Assembly (NCBI RefSeq): GCF_902826655.1
Contig: NZ_CADEFR010000006.1
Coordinates: 1 to 64,000 of the forward strand
DNA length: 64,000 nt
Source: an uncultured Methylibium sp.
GTDB lineage: Bacteria > Pseudomonadota > Gammaproteobacteria > Burkholderiales > Burkholderiaceae_C
Direction of reading: 5' to 3'
Of this stretch, positions 16,392 to 26,477 are shown in pieces. A program made the translations under genes and the position numbers. The notes beneath the pieces are model-generated. The model ran no database searches, was not told where the DNA came from, and worked only from the letters and a program-made list of their open reading frames with translations. Position 1 is the first letter of the stretch. Each line of letters begins with the position of its first letter.

Positions 16392-17183
16392 CTACCCACC
16401 GATCATCGCGCTGACACCACCATCGACCGGCAGCGTCTGCCCGGTGATGTGCTTGCCGGCGTCGCTGGCGAACAGCAGGGCCGTGCCCTTCAGGTCCTCG
16501 TCGTCGCCGATGCGGCGCAGCGGCGCATGCGCGGCCATGTTGTCGGCGCCCAGCTTGTCGAGCAGGCCCTTGGTCATCTTGCTCGGGAAGAAGCCCGGCG
16601 CGATGGCGTTGACGGTGATGCCGTGCACCCCCCACTCGCCGGCCAGCGCGCGCGTCAGGTTGATGACCGCCGCCTTGCTGGTGTTGTAGGCCAGGGTCTG
16701 CATGCCCTCGTGGTTGCCGCCCAGTCCGGCGATCGAGGCGATGTTGACGATGCGGCCGTGCCTGCGCGGGATCATCGAGCGCCTGCCGATCTGCTGGCTC
16801 AGCAGGAAGATCGATCGCACGTTGAGGTTCATCACCTTGTCCCAGGCCTCGAGCGGATGATCCGCCGCCGGCGAGCCCCAGGTCGCGCCGGCGTTGTTGA
16901 CCAGGATGTCGACGTGGCCGAGCCGGGCGAGCGCCTCGTCGGCCAGGCGCTGCACCTCGGCCGGCTGGCTGGCGTCGGCGGCGATCCACTGCGCGGCGAT
17001 GCCGCGCTCCTTCAGGTGGGCGGCGGCCTCCTCCAGGTCGGCGGCCTTGCGCGAGCTGAGCAGCACGCTCGCGCCGGCCTCGCCCAGGGCCTCGGCGATC
17101 TGCAGGCCCAGGCCGCGCGAACCGCCGGTGACGAGGGCCGTGCGGCCCTTCAGGTCGAACAGTTGCTGGATCGATCGGCTCAT
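16392..17183 (-). CDS. SDR-family oxidoreductase
   Basis: The 263-residue classical SDR shows LVTGGSRGLGLQIAEALGEA (about 17-36), NNAGA at 96-100, catalytic Ser150 in NIASIAG and Tyr166/Lys170 in YNTSK, and the closing IAPGFF and LPVDGG motifs. The Ser-Arg pattern after the glycine motif (SSRK) suggests NADP(H). This subgroup includes FabG-like and gluconate/3-oxoacyl reductases. It is the first gene of the six-gene operon and starts 16 bases before the M3 peptidase stop, so it could also be read with that gene. Confidence 0.9.
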   Translation of the reverse strand: MSRSIQQLFDLKGRTALVTGGSRGLGLQIAEALGEAGASVLLSSRKAADLEEAAAHLKERGIAAQWIAADASQPAEVQRLADEALARLGHVDILVNNAGATWGSPAADHPLEAWDKVMNLNVRSIFLLSQQIGRRSMIPRRHGRIVNIASIAGLGGNHEGMQTLAYNTSKAAVINLTRALAGEWGVHGITVNAIAPGFFPSKMTKGLLDKLGADNMAAHAPLRRIGDDEDLKGTALLFASDAGKHITGQTLPVDGGVSAMIGG

Positions 17184-17199
17184 GACGGTCTCCTGCAGT

Positions 17200-19179
17200 T
17201 CAGCGGTTCAGCCATTCGAAGAAGGCCTTGTTGCTGGGAGCGCGCCCGAGAAAGCGCCCGACCAGCTCGTTCGCGTCGACCTGGCTGCCGTTGCCGAGCA
17301 CGACGTCGCGGTAGCGGCGCCCGACCTTGGCGTCCAGCGGGTCGGCCGCGAAGGCGGTGTGCAGGTCCTGCGCGGTGGCCAGGCTCCACAGGTAGGCGTA
17401 GTAGCCGGCGCCGTAGCCGCCGGCCAGGTGCGCGAACGCGGCGGGGAACATCGTGCCCTTCTCGTGGCCCAGCGGCGTGGCGCCTTCCATGCGCGCCCAG
17501 GTCGACATCGGCTCGGGTGCCGCCTTCGAGTACAGCGCCAGGTCGTAGCTCGCGTAGAGATGCTGGCGCGAGAACTGCAGCCCCTTGGCAAAGCTGCGCG
17601 AGCGGATTGCGCGCTCCAGCAGGTCGGCGGGCACCGGCTCGCAGGTCTTGCAGACCTCCTGGAACAGCGCCAGCACCTTGGCGTCGTAGACCCACTCCTC
17701 GAGCATCTGCGACGGCGCCTCGACGAAGTCGAGCTTGACGCTGGTGCCGGCGTTGCTGCTGTAGCGCGTGGCCGACAGCGTGACGTGCAGGGCGTGGCCG
17801 AACTCGTGCAGCATCGTCTCCAGCTCGTCGAGCGTCAGGCCGTTGCGGTCGAAGTTGGTGACGAGCGCGGCGGTCGGCAGCCGGCCGGCCAGCGTCGACG
17901 AGCCGCGCATCGGCCACACCGCAGCGTGGCCGTACTTGTCGGCACGCGGGTAGAGGTCGACGTAGAGCGTGGCCAGCAGCTTGCCGCTGCCGAGCTCGAC
18001 CACCTCGTAGGCCCGCGCATCGGCATGCCAGAGCTTCTGCTCCAGCGGCTTGAAGCCGACGTTGAAGAGCTTGCCGCTGAGCGCCATCGCGAAGTCGACG
18101 CTGGCCTGCGGCGGGAAGTAGCGGCGGAAGCTGTCCTGGTCGAGCGCGAAGCGCTCGCGCTTCACGCGCTCGATGTAGTACGGCGCGTCCCAGCGCTTGA
18201 GCTTCGTGCGCTCGGCCGGCTGCTTCAGGTCGGCGGCCTTGGCCTCGCGCAGGTCGGCGATGTCGCGCAGCTCGCGCTGCTCGACCACGCCCTTCACCTC
18301 GCCGAGGAAGCGCTGTACGTTGGGCACGCTGCCGGCCATGCGCCGCCGCAGCGTGAAGTCGGCGTAGCTCGGCAGGCCGAAGAGGCGCGCGTAGTCGCGG
18401 CGCTTCTGGCCCAGCTCGCCCAGGGTCTTGAGGTTGGCGGCGCCGCCGCGGCTCTGGAAGGCGCGCCAGATGCGCTCGCGGGTCGCGGCATTGCGGGCGC
18501 TCTCGACCACCGGGTTGTAGCTGGGGTAGTCCAGTCCGACCAGCACGCGGCCCTTGGCGTCGCGCGGCGCCTTGGCCCAGGCGGCTTCGGGCACGCCCTC
18601 GAGCTCGGCGACGGTGAAGGGCACGCGGGTCTTGTCCTCGCGGACGCGGCGCTCGAAGGTCTGCGCCAGCTTGCCGATCTCGTTGTTCAGCGCGCGGGCG
18701 CGGGCGCGGGCCGCCGTCGGCAGGGCGACGCCGGCGTCGTCGAAGCTGGCCATCAGGTCGTCGCGCAGCTGGGCGTCGATCGGATCGGCCGGCGCGAAGG
18801 CCTTGACGCGCGCGTAGATCTTGGCGTTCTGGTACAGCTTGCTGGCGAAGGCCTGGTAGCGCAGCTCGCAGGCCTCGGCGGCATCGCGCAGGCCTTTGTC
18901 GGGGTGCACGTTGGCGATGAAGGAGATCGGCCCCAGGCCGTCGTCGACCGTCTGGCTGAGGCGGTCCATGCCGACCAGCACATTGTCGGACGTGCCGCCG
19001 GCCGCGACCTGCGCTTCCTGCGCCGCCATGTCCTTGAGGATCGCCTCGCAGCGCGCCGTGATCTCGGCCCCGTTGCGGTAGTCCGGGAACACGAACGGCC
19101 CGCTGTCGGCCGCGCCGGCGGTCGTCGTCATCGCGAGCGTCGCGACCAGGCCCAGCACGGAAAGAGGAAGGAACTTCAT
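17200..19179 (-). CDS. Exported M3-family metallopeptidase (thimet oligopeptidase-like)
   Basis: The 659-residue zinc peptidase carries the M3 active-site motif HEFGH at residues 458-462 (in ETMLHEFGHALHVTLS), with the third ligand probably the Glu in VEAPSQMLEEW. A Sec signal peptide (MKFLPLSVLGLVATLAMTTT, cleaved near AGAAD) predicts a periplasmic location, unlike cytoplasmic OpdA or Dcp. Such enzymes cut short peptides. ATG at 19179 is preferred over a TTG three codons upstream because it begins a normal signal peptide. Neighbours are lipid genes with no obvious link. Confidence 0.9.
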   Translation of the reverse strand: MKFLPLSVLGLVATLAMTTTAGAADSGPFVFPDYRNGAEITARCEAILKDMAAQEAQVAAGGTSDNVLVGMDRLSQTVDDGLGPISFIANVHPDKGLRDAAEACELRYQAFASKLYQNAKIYARVKAFAPADPIDAQLRDDLMASFDDAGVALPTAARARARALNNEIGKLAQTFERRVREDKTRVPFTVAELEGVPEAAWAKAPRDAKGRVLVGLDYPSYNPVVESARNAATRERIWRAFQSRGGAANLKTLGELGQKRRDYARLFGLPSYADFTLRRRMAGSVPNVQRFLGEVKGVVEQRELRDIADLREAKAADLKQPAERTKLKRWDAPYYIERVKRERFALDQDSFRRYFPPQASVDFAMALSGKLFNVGFKPLEQKLWHADARAYEVVELGSGKLLATLYVDLYPRADKYGHAAVWPMRGSSTLAGRLPTAALVTNFDRNGLTLDELETMLHEFGHALHVTLSATRYSSNAGTSVKLDFVEAPSQMLEEWVYDAKVLALFQEVCKTCEPVPADLLERAIRSRSFAKGLQFSRQHLYASYDLALYSKAAPEPMSTWARMEGATPLGHEKGTMFPAAFAHLAGGYGAGYYAYLWSLATAQDLHTAFAADPLDAKVGRRYRDVVLGNGSQVDANELVGRFLGRAPSNKAFFEWLNR

Positions 19180-19260
19180 CGGCAGCAACTCGGTGGAGGA
19201 TGGCAGGAAGGAGGCAATGAATCGGGCGGCGTCAGGCGTGGTCGCGGCGGTTGGCGCCGC

Positions 19261-19455
19261 TCATCCCGGCCCGTCGGGCATGCGCGACCGGATCCAGATC
19301 AGCAGCACGCCGACCAGCGCCAGCAGGCCGCCCGCCCAGGCCAGCACCTGGCCGACCGCCGCGTCGGCGCCTCGCACCCACAGGCCGAGGATCAGCAGGG
19401 CCAGGCCGCCGTAGATCAGCACCCAGACCAGGGTCTCGACGCGCGCGGGCTTCAT
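19261..19455 (-). CDS. Small membrane protein, 64 residues
   Basis: The ATG at 19455 follows the acyl-CoA dehydrogenase stop by two bases. The product MKPARVETLVWVLIYGGLAL... has two hydrophobic spans (about residues 8-25 and 34-54) separated by the short loop VRGADAAVGQ, and ends with a basic-acidic tail SRMPDGPG. The compact two-helix layout and the tight spacing support a real gene, although no family is recognised. It would be co-transcribed with the dehydrogenase. Confidence 0.65.
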   Translation of the reverse strand: MKPARVETLVWVLIYGGLALLILGLWVRGADAAVGQVLAWAGGLLALVGVLLIWIRSRMPDGPG

Positions 19456-19457
19456 CG

Positions 19458-21296
19458 TCAGAACCAGTCCGGGTCGGTGTCCCGGCAGGTGGTGTCGCGG
19501 GTCTCGACCACGGCCAGCCAGGCATCGATCTTCGGCAGCTCGTAGCGGAAGAAATAGCGCGCCGCGGCGAGCTTGCCGCGGTGGAAGTCGGTGCCGCGCG
19601 CATCGCCGGCGTCCAGGCCGCGCTGCGCGGCCAGCGCGACGTCCAGCCACAGCCAGGCCAGCACGACGTGGCCGAAGGCCTGCAGGTAGGGCGTGGCATT
19701 GGCCAGCGCGTCGAGCGGGTTGCCGCTGGCCCAGGCCGCCTTCGTGGCCGCGCCGACGTGCTGCAGCGCGCGCGCCAGCGCGTTGCCGTGCTCGGCCAGG
19801 CCGCGCACCTGGCCGGCGTGCGCGATCGTGCCGTTGATGCGCGTGGCCAGCAACCGCAGGCCCTGACCGTCGTCCATCAGCACCTTGCGGCCCAGCAGGT
19901 CCAGCGCCTGGATGCCGTGTGTGCCCTCGTGGATCATGTTGAGGCGGTTGTCGCGCCAGTACTGCTCGACCGGGAAGTCGCGCGTGTAACCGTAGCCCCC
20001 GTGCACCTGGATCGCCAGGCTGTTGGCCTCGAGGCACCACTCGCTGGGCCAGCTCTTGGCGATCGGCGTCAGCAGTTCCAGCAGCCGGCCGGCCTCGACG
20101 CGCGCGTCGGGTGTGCCGGTCTGCTGCTCGTCGACCAGACGGGCGCAGTACAGCTCCAGCGCCAGGCCGCCCTCGACGTAGGCCTTCTGGGCCAGCAGCA
20201 TGCGCTTGATGTCGGCGTGTTCGACGATGGCCACCTGGGGCGCTGCCGAGTTCTTGCCGCCGGCCGACAGCGGCCGACCCTGCGGGCGCTGCTTCGCGTA
20301 GTCGAGGCTGGCCTCGTAGCCGGCGTAGCCCAGCATGACCGCGCCGAGGCCGACGCCGATGCGCGCCTCGTTCATCATGTGGAACATGCACTTCAGGCCT
20401 TCGCCGGGCTGGCCGACCAGATACCCCACCGCGCCGGCCTGGCCGTTGACCTTGAAGCGGCCCTCGCCGAAGTTCAGCAGGGTGTTGGTCGTGCCCCGGT
20501 AGCCCAGCTTGTGGTTCAGGCCGGCCAGGGCGACGTCGTTGCGCTCGCCGGTCAGCGTGCCGTCGGCGTGCACCAGCCACTTGGGCACGATGAAGAGCGA
20601 GATGCCCTTCACGCCGGGCTGCAACTTGCCGTCGGGACCGGGGATCTTGGCCAGCACCAGGTGGACGATGTTCTCGGTGATCTCGTGCTCGCCGCCCGAG
20701 ATCCACATCTTGTTACCGCGCAGCCGGTAACGCGGGCCAAGGGCGTCGTGCTCGAACTCCGCACCGTCGGGCACCGCGCGCGTCGCGACGTCGCTGAGGC
20801 TCGAGCCGGCCTGCGGCTCGGACAGGCACATGGTGCCGAACCAGCGGCCGGCGAACTCGTTCTTCGCGAAGGTCTCGACCTGCTGCGGCGTGCCGTGCGC
20901 CATCAGCAGGCTGGCGTTGCCCGAGGTCAGCATCGCGTAGCCGCCCATCGCGACGCTGGCCTTGGAGAAGAAGGCATTGCCGGCCATCTCGACGACGCAG
21001 GGCAGCTGCATGCCGCCGTGCTCGTAGTCCTGCATCGCGGCCAGCATGCCGCTCTCGACGTAGGCGGCCATCGCCGCGTACGTGGCCTGCGGCAGGTGGA
21101 CACGCTCGCCATCGAAGCGCGGCTCCTCGGTGTCGGCCAGGCGATTGAACGGCGCGAACTTCTCGCGGGCGATGCGCTCGCAGGTGTCCAGCACCGAGGC
21201 GAAGGTCTCGATGCTGTGGTCGGCGAAGCGCGGCCGCGCGGTCAGCGACTCGACGTGGAGCCAGTCGTGCAGCAGGAAGTCGAGCGTGGCGCGCAT
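19458..21296 (-). CDS. Acyl-CoA dehydrogenase with C-terminal extension (DmdC/FadE12-like)
   Basis: The 612-residue flavoenzyme oxidises acyl-CoA to the 2-enoyl-CoA. The N-terminal helical domain, the middle beta domain (WFGTMCLSEPQAGSSLSDV, GNKMWISGGEH) and the C-terminal helical domain (QVHGGYGYTRDFPVEQYWRD) are all present; the likely catalytic Glu is in NMIHEGTHGIQALDLLG. Residues from about 480 form the extra domain seen in long acyl-CoA dehydrogenases such as DmdC (methylmercaptopropionyl-CoA) and other FadE variants. Chain-length preference cannot be read from the sequence. It precedes the small membrane protein gene by two bases. Confidence 0.92.
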   Translation of the reverse strand: MRATLDFLLHDWLHVESLTARPRFADHSIETFASVLDTCERIAREKFAPFNRLADTEEPRFDGERVHLPQATYAAMAAYVESGMLAAMQDYEHGGMQLPCVVEMAGNAFFSKASVAMGGYAMLTSGNASLLMAHGTPQQVETFAKNEFAGRWFGTMCLSEPQAGSSLSDVATRAVPDGAEFEHDALGPRYRLRGNKMWISGGEHEITENIVHLVLAKIPGPDGKLQPGVKGISLFIVPKWLVHADGTLTGERNDVALAGLNHKLGYRGTTNTLLNFGEGRFKVNGQAGAVGYLVGQPGEGLKCMFHMMNEARIGVGLGAVMLGYAGYEASLDYAKQRPQGRPLSAGGKNSAAPQVAIVEHADIKRMLLAQKAYVEGGLALELYCARLVDEQQTGTPDARVEAGRLLELLTPIAKSWPSEWCLEANSLAIQVHGGYGYTRDFPVEQYWRDNRLNMIHEGTHGIQALDLLGRKVLMDDGQGLRLLATRINGTIAHAGQVRGLAEHGNALARALQHVGAATKAAWASGNPLDALANATPYLQAFGHVVLAWLWLDVALAAQRGLDAGDARGTDFHRGKLAAARYFFRYELPKIDAWLAVVETRDTTCRDTDPDWF

Positions 21297-21321
21297 CGTG
21301 CGTCAGCCGGAGATGGCCGCC

Positions 21322-22122
21322 TCAGTTGCGGAACACAGGCCCGGTGCGCATGATCATGCCGGCCGGCCCGATCCGGGACCCCAGGTCACGGTTCTCGTAA
21401 TCGGCGCCCGGCGCGATCGCGAACTGCTCCTTGAACCGCACGTCAGCGAGGCGCGTCGGATCCGGCTTGCTCAGCTTGGCGACCGCGGCCTCCGCAGCGG
21501 CCGTGAGCGCCAGGCGCACCACACTGCGCGATCGATCGATTCGCGTCCCCACCGGCGCCTCGCCGCCGTCGGTGCGCCGGAAGGTCACGACCTGGGCGGC
21601 TCCCCGCTTGGTGTCGAACTCGACATCGGCCAGGCCTTGTGCGCCCGACGACGCCAGTTCCTTAGACGATCGCAGTTCGCGCTGCGTGGTGCGCAGCCAG
21701 GTGAAGGCGTATCCGAAGCTGTAGGCGTCCGGGAAATCGGCTTCACCGACCTTGAGACCCGCCTTCTTCAGCAACTCGCCGGCTGCGGCGTAGTCCTGGG
21801 CAACGCCATCGCCTTGCCCGATCTTCAGCGCCAAGGCGGCTGCCGATGGGCTGTGGCCTGCGTCCGCGGCGGCACGCCACAACTGCGCCATGCGGGTGGC
21901 ATCACGCTTCACGCACCAACCTTCGTCATACATCTGGCCGCCGGCGTACATCGCCTCGACATCCTTGGCGTCCAGGCCCTCGTTGAGCCGCGCGACGGCC
22001 TGGTCGCAGGACAACTCGGTCAGGACCTCCATGTTGTAGCGGCTGGCGGGCGCCGCCTGTGCCGCCAGCGGCAGCGCCGCAGTCAACATGATCAGACCGA
22101 GATACCGAATGCTCAAACCCAT
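21322..22122 (-). CDS. Secreted Sel1-like repeat protein, function unknown
   Basis: The 266-residue product starts with a signal peptide (about 1-23, ending AAQAAPAS). Residues about 45-120 look like two Sel1/TPR-type repeats (AMYAGGQMYDEGWCVKRDAT, LWRAAADAGHSPSAAALALK, with Cys pair). The C-terminal half has no family I recognise. Codon and base use look slightly less GC-rich than the flanking genes. It sits between thiolase and acyl-CoA dehydrogenase genes, breaking the lipid run, which may mean insertion. Sel1 proteins usually act as protein-interaction scaffolds. Confidence 0.7.
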   Translation of the reverse strand: MGLSIRYLGLIMLTAALPLAAQAAPASRYNMEVLTELSCDQAVARLNEGLDAKDVEAMYAGGQMYDEGWCVKRDATRMAQLWRAAADAGHSPSAAALALKIGQGDGVAQDYAAAGELLKKAGLKVGEADFPDAYSFGYAFTWLRTTQRELRSSKELASSGAQGLADVEFDTKRGAAQVVTFRRTDGGEAPVGTRIDRSRSVVRLALTAAAEAAVAKLSKPDPTRLADVRFKEQFAIAPGADYENRDLGSRIGPAGMIMRTGPVFRN

Positions 22123-22247
22123 CGAGAACTCCCTTGCATGATTGATGAGGAAGACGATCCGCCTCAGGCTCGTGACCTGCTCGCGGAAGACAAGCGGCGA
22201 TTGTGCTTCTTCGACCGACTTGCCCGCATGTGTCGAATGCCCCGATC

Positions 22248-22262
22248 GGGGGCCTTGCCCCC
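22248..22262. terminator. Hairpin GGGGGC-CTT-GCCCCC
   Basis: A 6-bp GC stem with a 3-base loop lies 18 bases or less past the stop of the 26-codon ORF on the minus strand. A second short CCGATCGG palindrome adjoins it. There is no T tract, so it is only a possible terminator for leftward transcripts from the thiolase side. Confidence 0.35.
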
Positions 22263-22265
22263 GTG

Positions 22266-22346
22266 TCAGCTGATCTCAGCCTCGCCCAGGCGGACGATCT
22301 TCTCCGGGGTGATCAGCTTCTCGTCAGCACCGCGCAGTGCAAACAT
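22266..22346 (-). CDS. Possible 26-residue small protein after the thiolase gene
   Basis: An ATG at 22346 opens a frame of 26 codons, MFALRGADEKLITPEKIVRL and six more residues, ending TGA. The codons used (GAG, AAG, CTG, ATC, ACC, CCG) are the preferred set of this genome, unlike random intergenic DNA. It begins 34 bases after the thiolase stop, in the same frame, and is followed by a GC hairpin. No clear ribosome binding site is seen. It may be a small protein or the leftover tail of a lost gene. Confidence 0.3.
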   Translation of the reverse strand: MFALRGADEKLITPEKIVRLGEAEIS

Positions 22347-22379
22347 CTCGCACCGGCGCGGGGCCGGCGGCGCCCCGAC

Positions 22380-23555
22380 TCACAGCACCTCGAAGACGCC
22401 GGCCGCGCCCATGCCGCCGCCGATGCACATCGTGACGCAGACCTTCTTCGCGCCGCGGCGCTTGCCTTCGATCAGCGCGTGGCCGGTCAGGCGCTGGCCG
22501 CTGACGCCGTAGGGGTGGCCGACCGCGATGGCGCCGCCGTTGACGTTGAGCCGGTCCATCGGGATGCCCAGGGTGTCGGCGCAATAGAGCACCTGCACCG
22601 CGAAGGCCTCGTTCAGCTCCCACAGGTCGATGTCGTCGACCTTCAGGCCCAGGCGCTTGAGGACCTTGGGCACCGCGAACACCGGGCCGATGCCCATCTC
22701 GTCGGGCTCGCAACCGGCCACCGCGAAGCCGAGGAAGCGGCCCAGCGGCTTGAGGCCCTTCTTCTGGGCCAGCGTCTCGTTCATCAGCACGCAGGCGCCG
22801 CCGCCGTCGCTGAACTGGCTGGCGTTGCCGGCCGCGATCACGCCGCCGGGAATCGCCGGCTTGATGCCGCAGATGCCTTCGTACGTGGTGCCCGGGCGGA
22901 TGCCCTCGTCGGCGCTGACCGTCACTTCCTTCGTGCGCAGGCCCATCACCGCATCGGCGACGCCGGCCGTGGTCGTGACGGCGATGATCTCGTCCTTGAA
23001 CTTGCCGGCCTCGAGCGCGGCGGTCGCGCGCTGCTGGCTCTGCGCGCCGTACTGGTCCATGCGCTCGCGGCTGATCTTGTAGCGCTTGGCCACCTGCTCG
23101 GCGGTCTGCAGCATGTTCCAGTAGATCTCGGGCTTGTGCTCGACGAGCCAGGGGTCGGCCAGCATGTGCTTGTTCATCTCCTGCTGCACGCAGGAGATGC
23201 TCTCGACGCCGCCGCCGATGAAGACGTCGCCCTCGCCGGCCACGATGCGCTGCGCAGCCATCGCGATGGTCTGCAGGCCGCTGGAGCAGAAGCGGTTGAC
23301 CGTCATGCCGCTGGTCGTGATCGGCAGGCCGGCGCGCAACGCGACCTGGCGCGCGATGTTGGCGCCGGTCGCGCCCTCGGGGTTGGCACAACCCATGATC
23401 ACGTCGTCGACCTCGGCGGCCTCGATGCCGGCGCGCTCGACCGCGGCCTTCACAGCGTGGCCGCCCAGCGTCGCGCCATGGGTCATGTTGAAGGCGCCCT
23501 TCCAGCTCTTGGCGAGCGGCGTGCGGGCGGTGGAGACGATCACGGCGTTGGTCAT
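22380..23555 (-). CDS. Acetyl-CoA C-acyltransferase (thiolase)
   Basis: The 391-residue thiolase has nucleophile Cys90 in NRFCSSGLQ, the GHPYGVSG motif with His347, and Cys377 in CIGGGMG. It cleaves 3-oxoacyl-CoA in beta-oxidation, or could condense acetyl-CoA units. The partner multifunctional enzyme is encoded two genes upstream (24173-26266), with the HD protein between, so the three genes form an operon running left. The residue after the Gly-His-Pro is Tyr rather than the common Ile/Thr, a minor variation seen in FadA-like enzymes. The degradative direction is inferred from neighbours. Confidence 0.93.
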   Translation of the reverse strand: MTNAVIVSTARTPLAKSWKGAFNMTHGATLGGHAVKAAVERAGIEAAEVDDVIMGCANPEGATGANIARQVALRAGLPITTSGMTVNRFCSSGLQTIAMAAQRIVAGEGDVFIGGGVESISCVQQEMNKHMLADPWLVEHKPEIYWNMLQTAEQVAKRYKISRERMDQYGAQSQQRATAALEAGKFKDEIIAVTTTAGVADAVMGLRTKEVTVSADEGIRPGTTYEGICGIKPAIPGGVIAAGNASQFSDGGGACVLMNETLAQKKGLKPLGRFLGFAVAGCEPDEMGIGPVFAVPKVLKRLGLKVDDIDLWELNEAFAVQVLYCADTLGIPMDRLNVNGGAIAVGHPYGVSGQRLTGHALIEGKRRGAKKVCVTMCIGGGMGAAGVFEVL

Positions 23556-23571
23556 GGAGAACTCCTGAGGA

Positions 23572-24156
23572 TCAGGCGGCAGCGGGCATCGCCGCCTTGT
23601 AGAGGCTGTTGCGGGGCTCGGCGAAGACGCGCCGCAGCATCGGTTCGAACTCGGCGATGGGCAGCGTCTCGCCGCGGGCGTCGAAGGCCGGGTTGTCGTA
23701 GAGCTCGCAGAACTCGGCCGTGCGCTCGAAGTGCGCGTGGCCGCGATGCTGCTCGCGCAGGTCGCGGTCCATGCCGAGGTGGTGGAAGAAGTAGTAGCCC
23801 TGGAAGATGCCGTGGTGCTGGATCATCCAGAGGTTGGCGTCGCTGACGACCGGCTTGAGGATCGCCGCGGCGATGTCGAAGTGGTTGTAGGTGCCGAGCG
23901 TGTCGCCGATGTCGTGCAGCAGCGCGCAGACCACGTACTCGTCGTCGCGGCCGTCCTTCAGCGCCCGCGTCGCGGTCTGCAGCGAATGCGTGTAGCGGTC
24001 GACCGGGAAGCCGCCGTAGTCGCCCTCGAGCAGCTTCAGGTGCGCCATCAGCCGGTCGGGCAGCGTGCGGGTGAAGCTCGCGAACTCGCCGGCGATCTTG
24101 CGCCAGTCGTCGGCGGTGCTGTCCTGCATCCGGCTGAAGGTGGCGCGCTCGCTCAT
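23572..24156 (-). CDS. HD-domain protein in the beta-oxidation cluster (possibly MIOX/PhnZ-like)
   Basis: The 194-residue soluble protein has an HD metal-binding layout: His57 (RYTHSLQ), His81-Asp82 ([10 protein letters not shown]), His92, the pair His114-His115 (WMIQHHG), His125-His126 and acidic Asp154 (ELYDNPAFD). The 24-residue gap between the first His and the HD pair, and the late ELYD motif, resemble mixed-valence diiron oxygenases such as MIOX and PhnZ more than nucleotide phosphohydrolases. That comparison is from memory. The gene lies 16 bases from each neighbour, thiolase downstream and FadJ-like upstream, implying a function in lipid or carbon-bond breakdown. Confidence 0.8.
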   Translation of the reverse strand: MSERATFSRMQDSTADDWRKIAGEFASFTRTLPDRLMAHLKLLEGDYGGFPVDRYTHSLQTATRALKDGRDDEYVVCALLHDIGDTLGTYNHFDIAAAILKPVVSDANLWMIQHHGIFQGYYFFHHLGMDRDLREQHRGHAHFERTAEFCELYDNPAFDARGETLPIAEFEPMLRRVFAEPRNSLYKAAMPAAA

Positions 24157-24172
24157 CGCGGGTCTCGCGGCG

Positions 24173-26266
<2,094 letters not shown>

Positions 26267-26304
26267 GGATCAGCCCTCGCAGGTGAAAGGGAAGCGGTAC
26301 GAAA

Positions 26305-26318
26305 CGAACGATCGTTCG
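26305..26318. promoter_or_regulatory. TetR-type operator palindrome upstream of the fadJ-like gene
   Basis: CGAACGATCGTTCG is a perfect 14-bp palindrome 39-52 bases upstream of the ATG at 26266. Its form and position fit binding sites of TetR-family repressors that sense acyl-CoA; in betaproteobacteria such regulators (FadP, LiuQ) have been described, but I cannot confirm the match to their exact consensus. No TetR gene is in the window. Confidence 0.5.
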
Positions 26319-26416
26319 ATTCTGGGGTGAAATGCGGCGGTGCGATGTCGCTGCCGTGACAAACACGGTCCGTGGTGTGCGGGCACTCGGTCGCGGACAT
26401 CGAGTCCGCTTCCTCG

Positions 26417-26477
26417 CTGACCGCTGCGCTGGTCGATCCCCGTGGACGGGGCCCCTCGCCCTTCGCTCCGCGGTCAG
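26417..26477. terminator. Nested stem-loop at the end of the Liv operon
   Basis: CTGACCGC (26417-26424) pairs with GCGGTCAG (26470-26477); inside it CCCCGT and ACGGGG (26438-26451) form a second stem. The outer stem contains the livF stop codon. On the minus strand it could end or protect the transporter mRNA. There is no T tract, so rho-independent termination is uncertain. Confidence 0.35.

Noticed and set aside
17200-19545. A long plus-strand frame of 883 codons opposite the M3 peptidase and SDR genes
   Set aside because: It mirrors the real genes and shows only biased repeats of Val/Ala/Arg/Leu; no start or binding site is convincing.
22266-22382. Readthrough of the thiolase TGA (for example as selenocysteine) to join the 26-codon frame
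   Set aside because: The thiolase ends normally with the conserved GVFEVL tail, and no selenocysteine insertion hairpin was recognised after the TGA.
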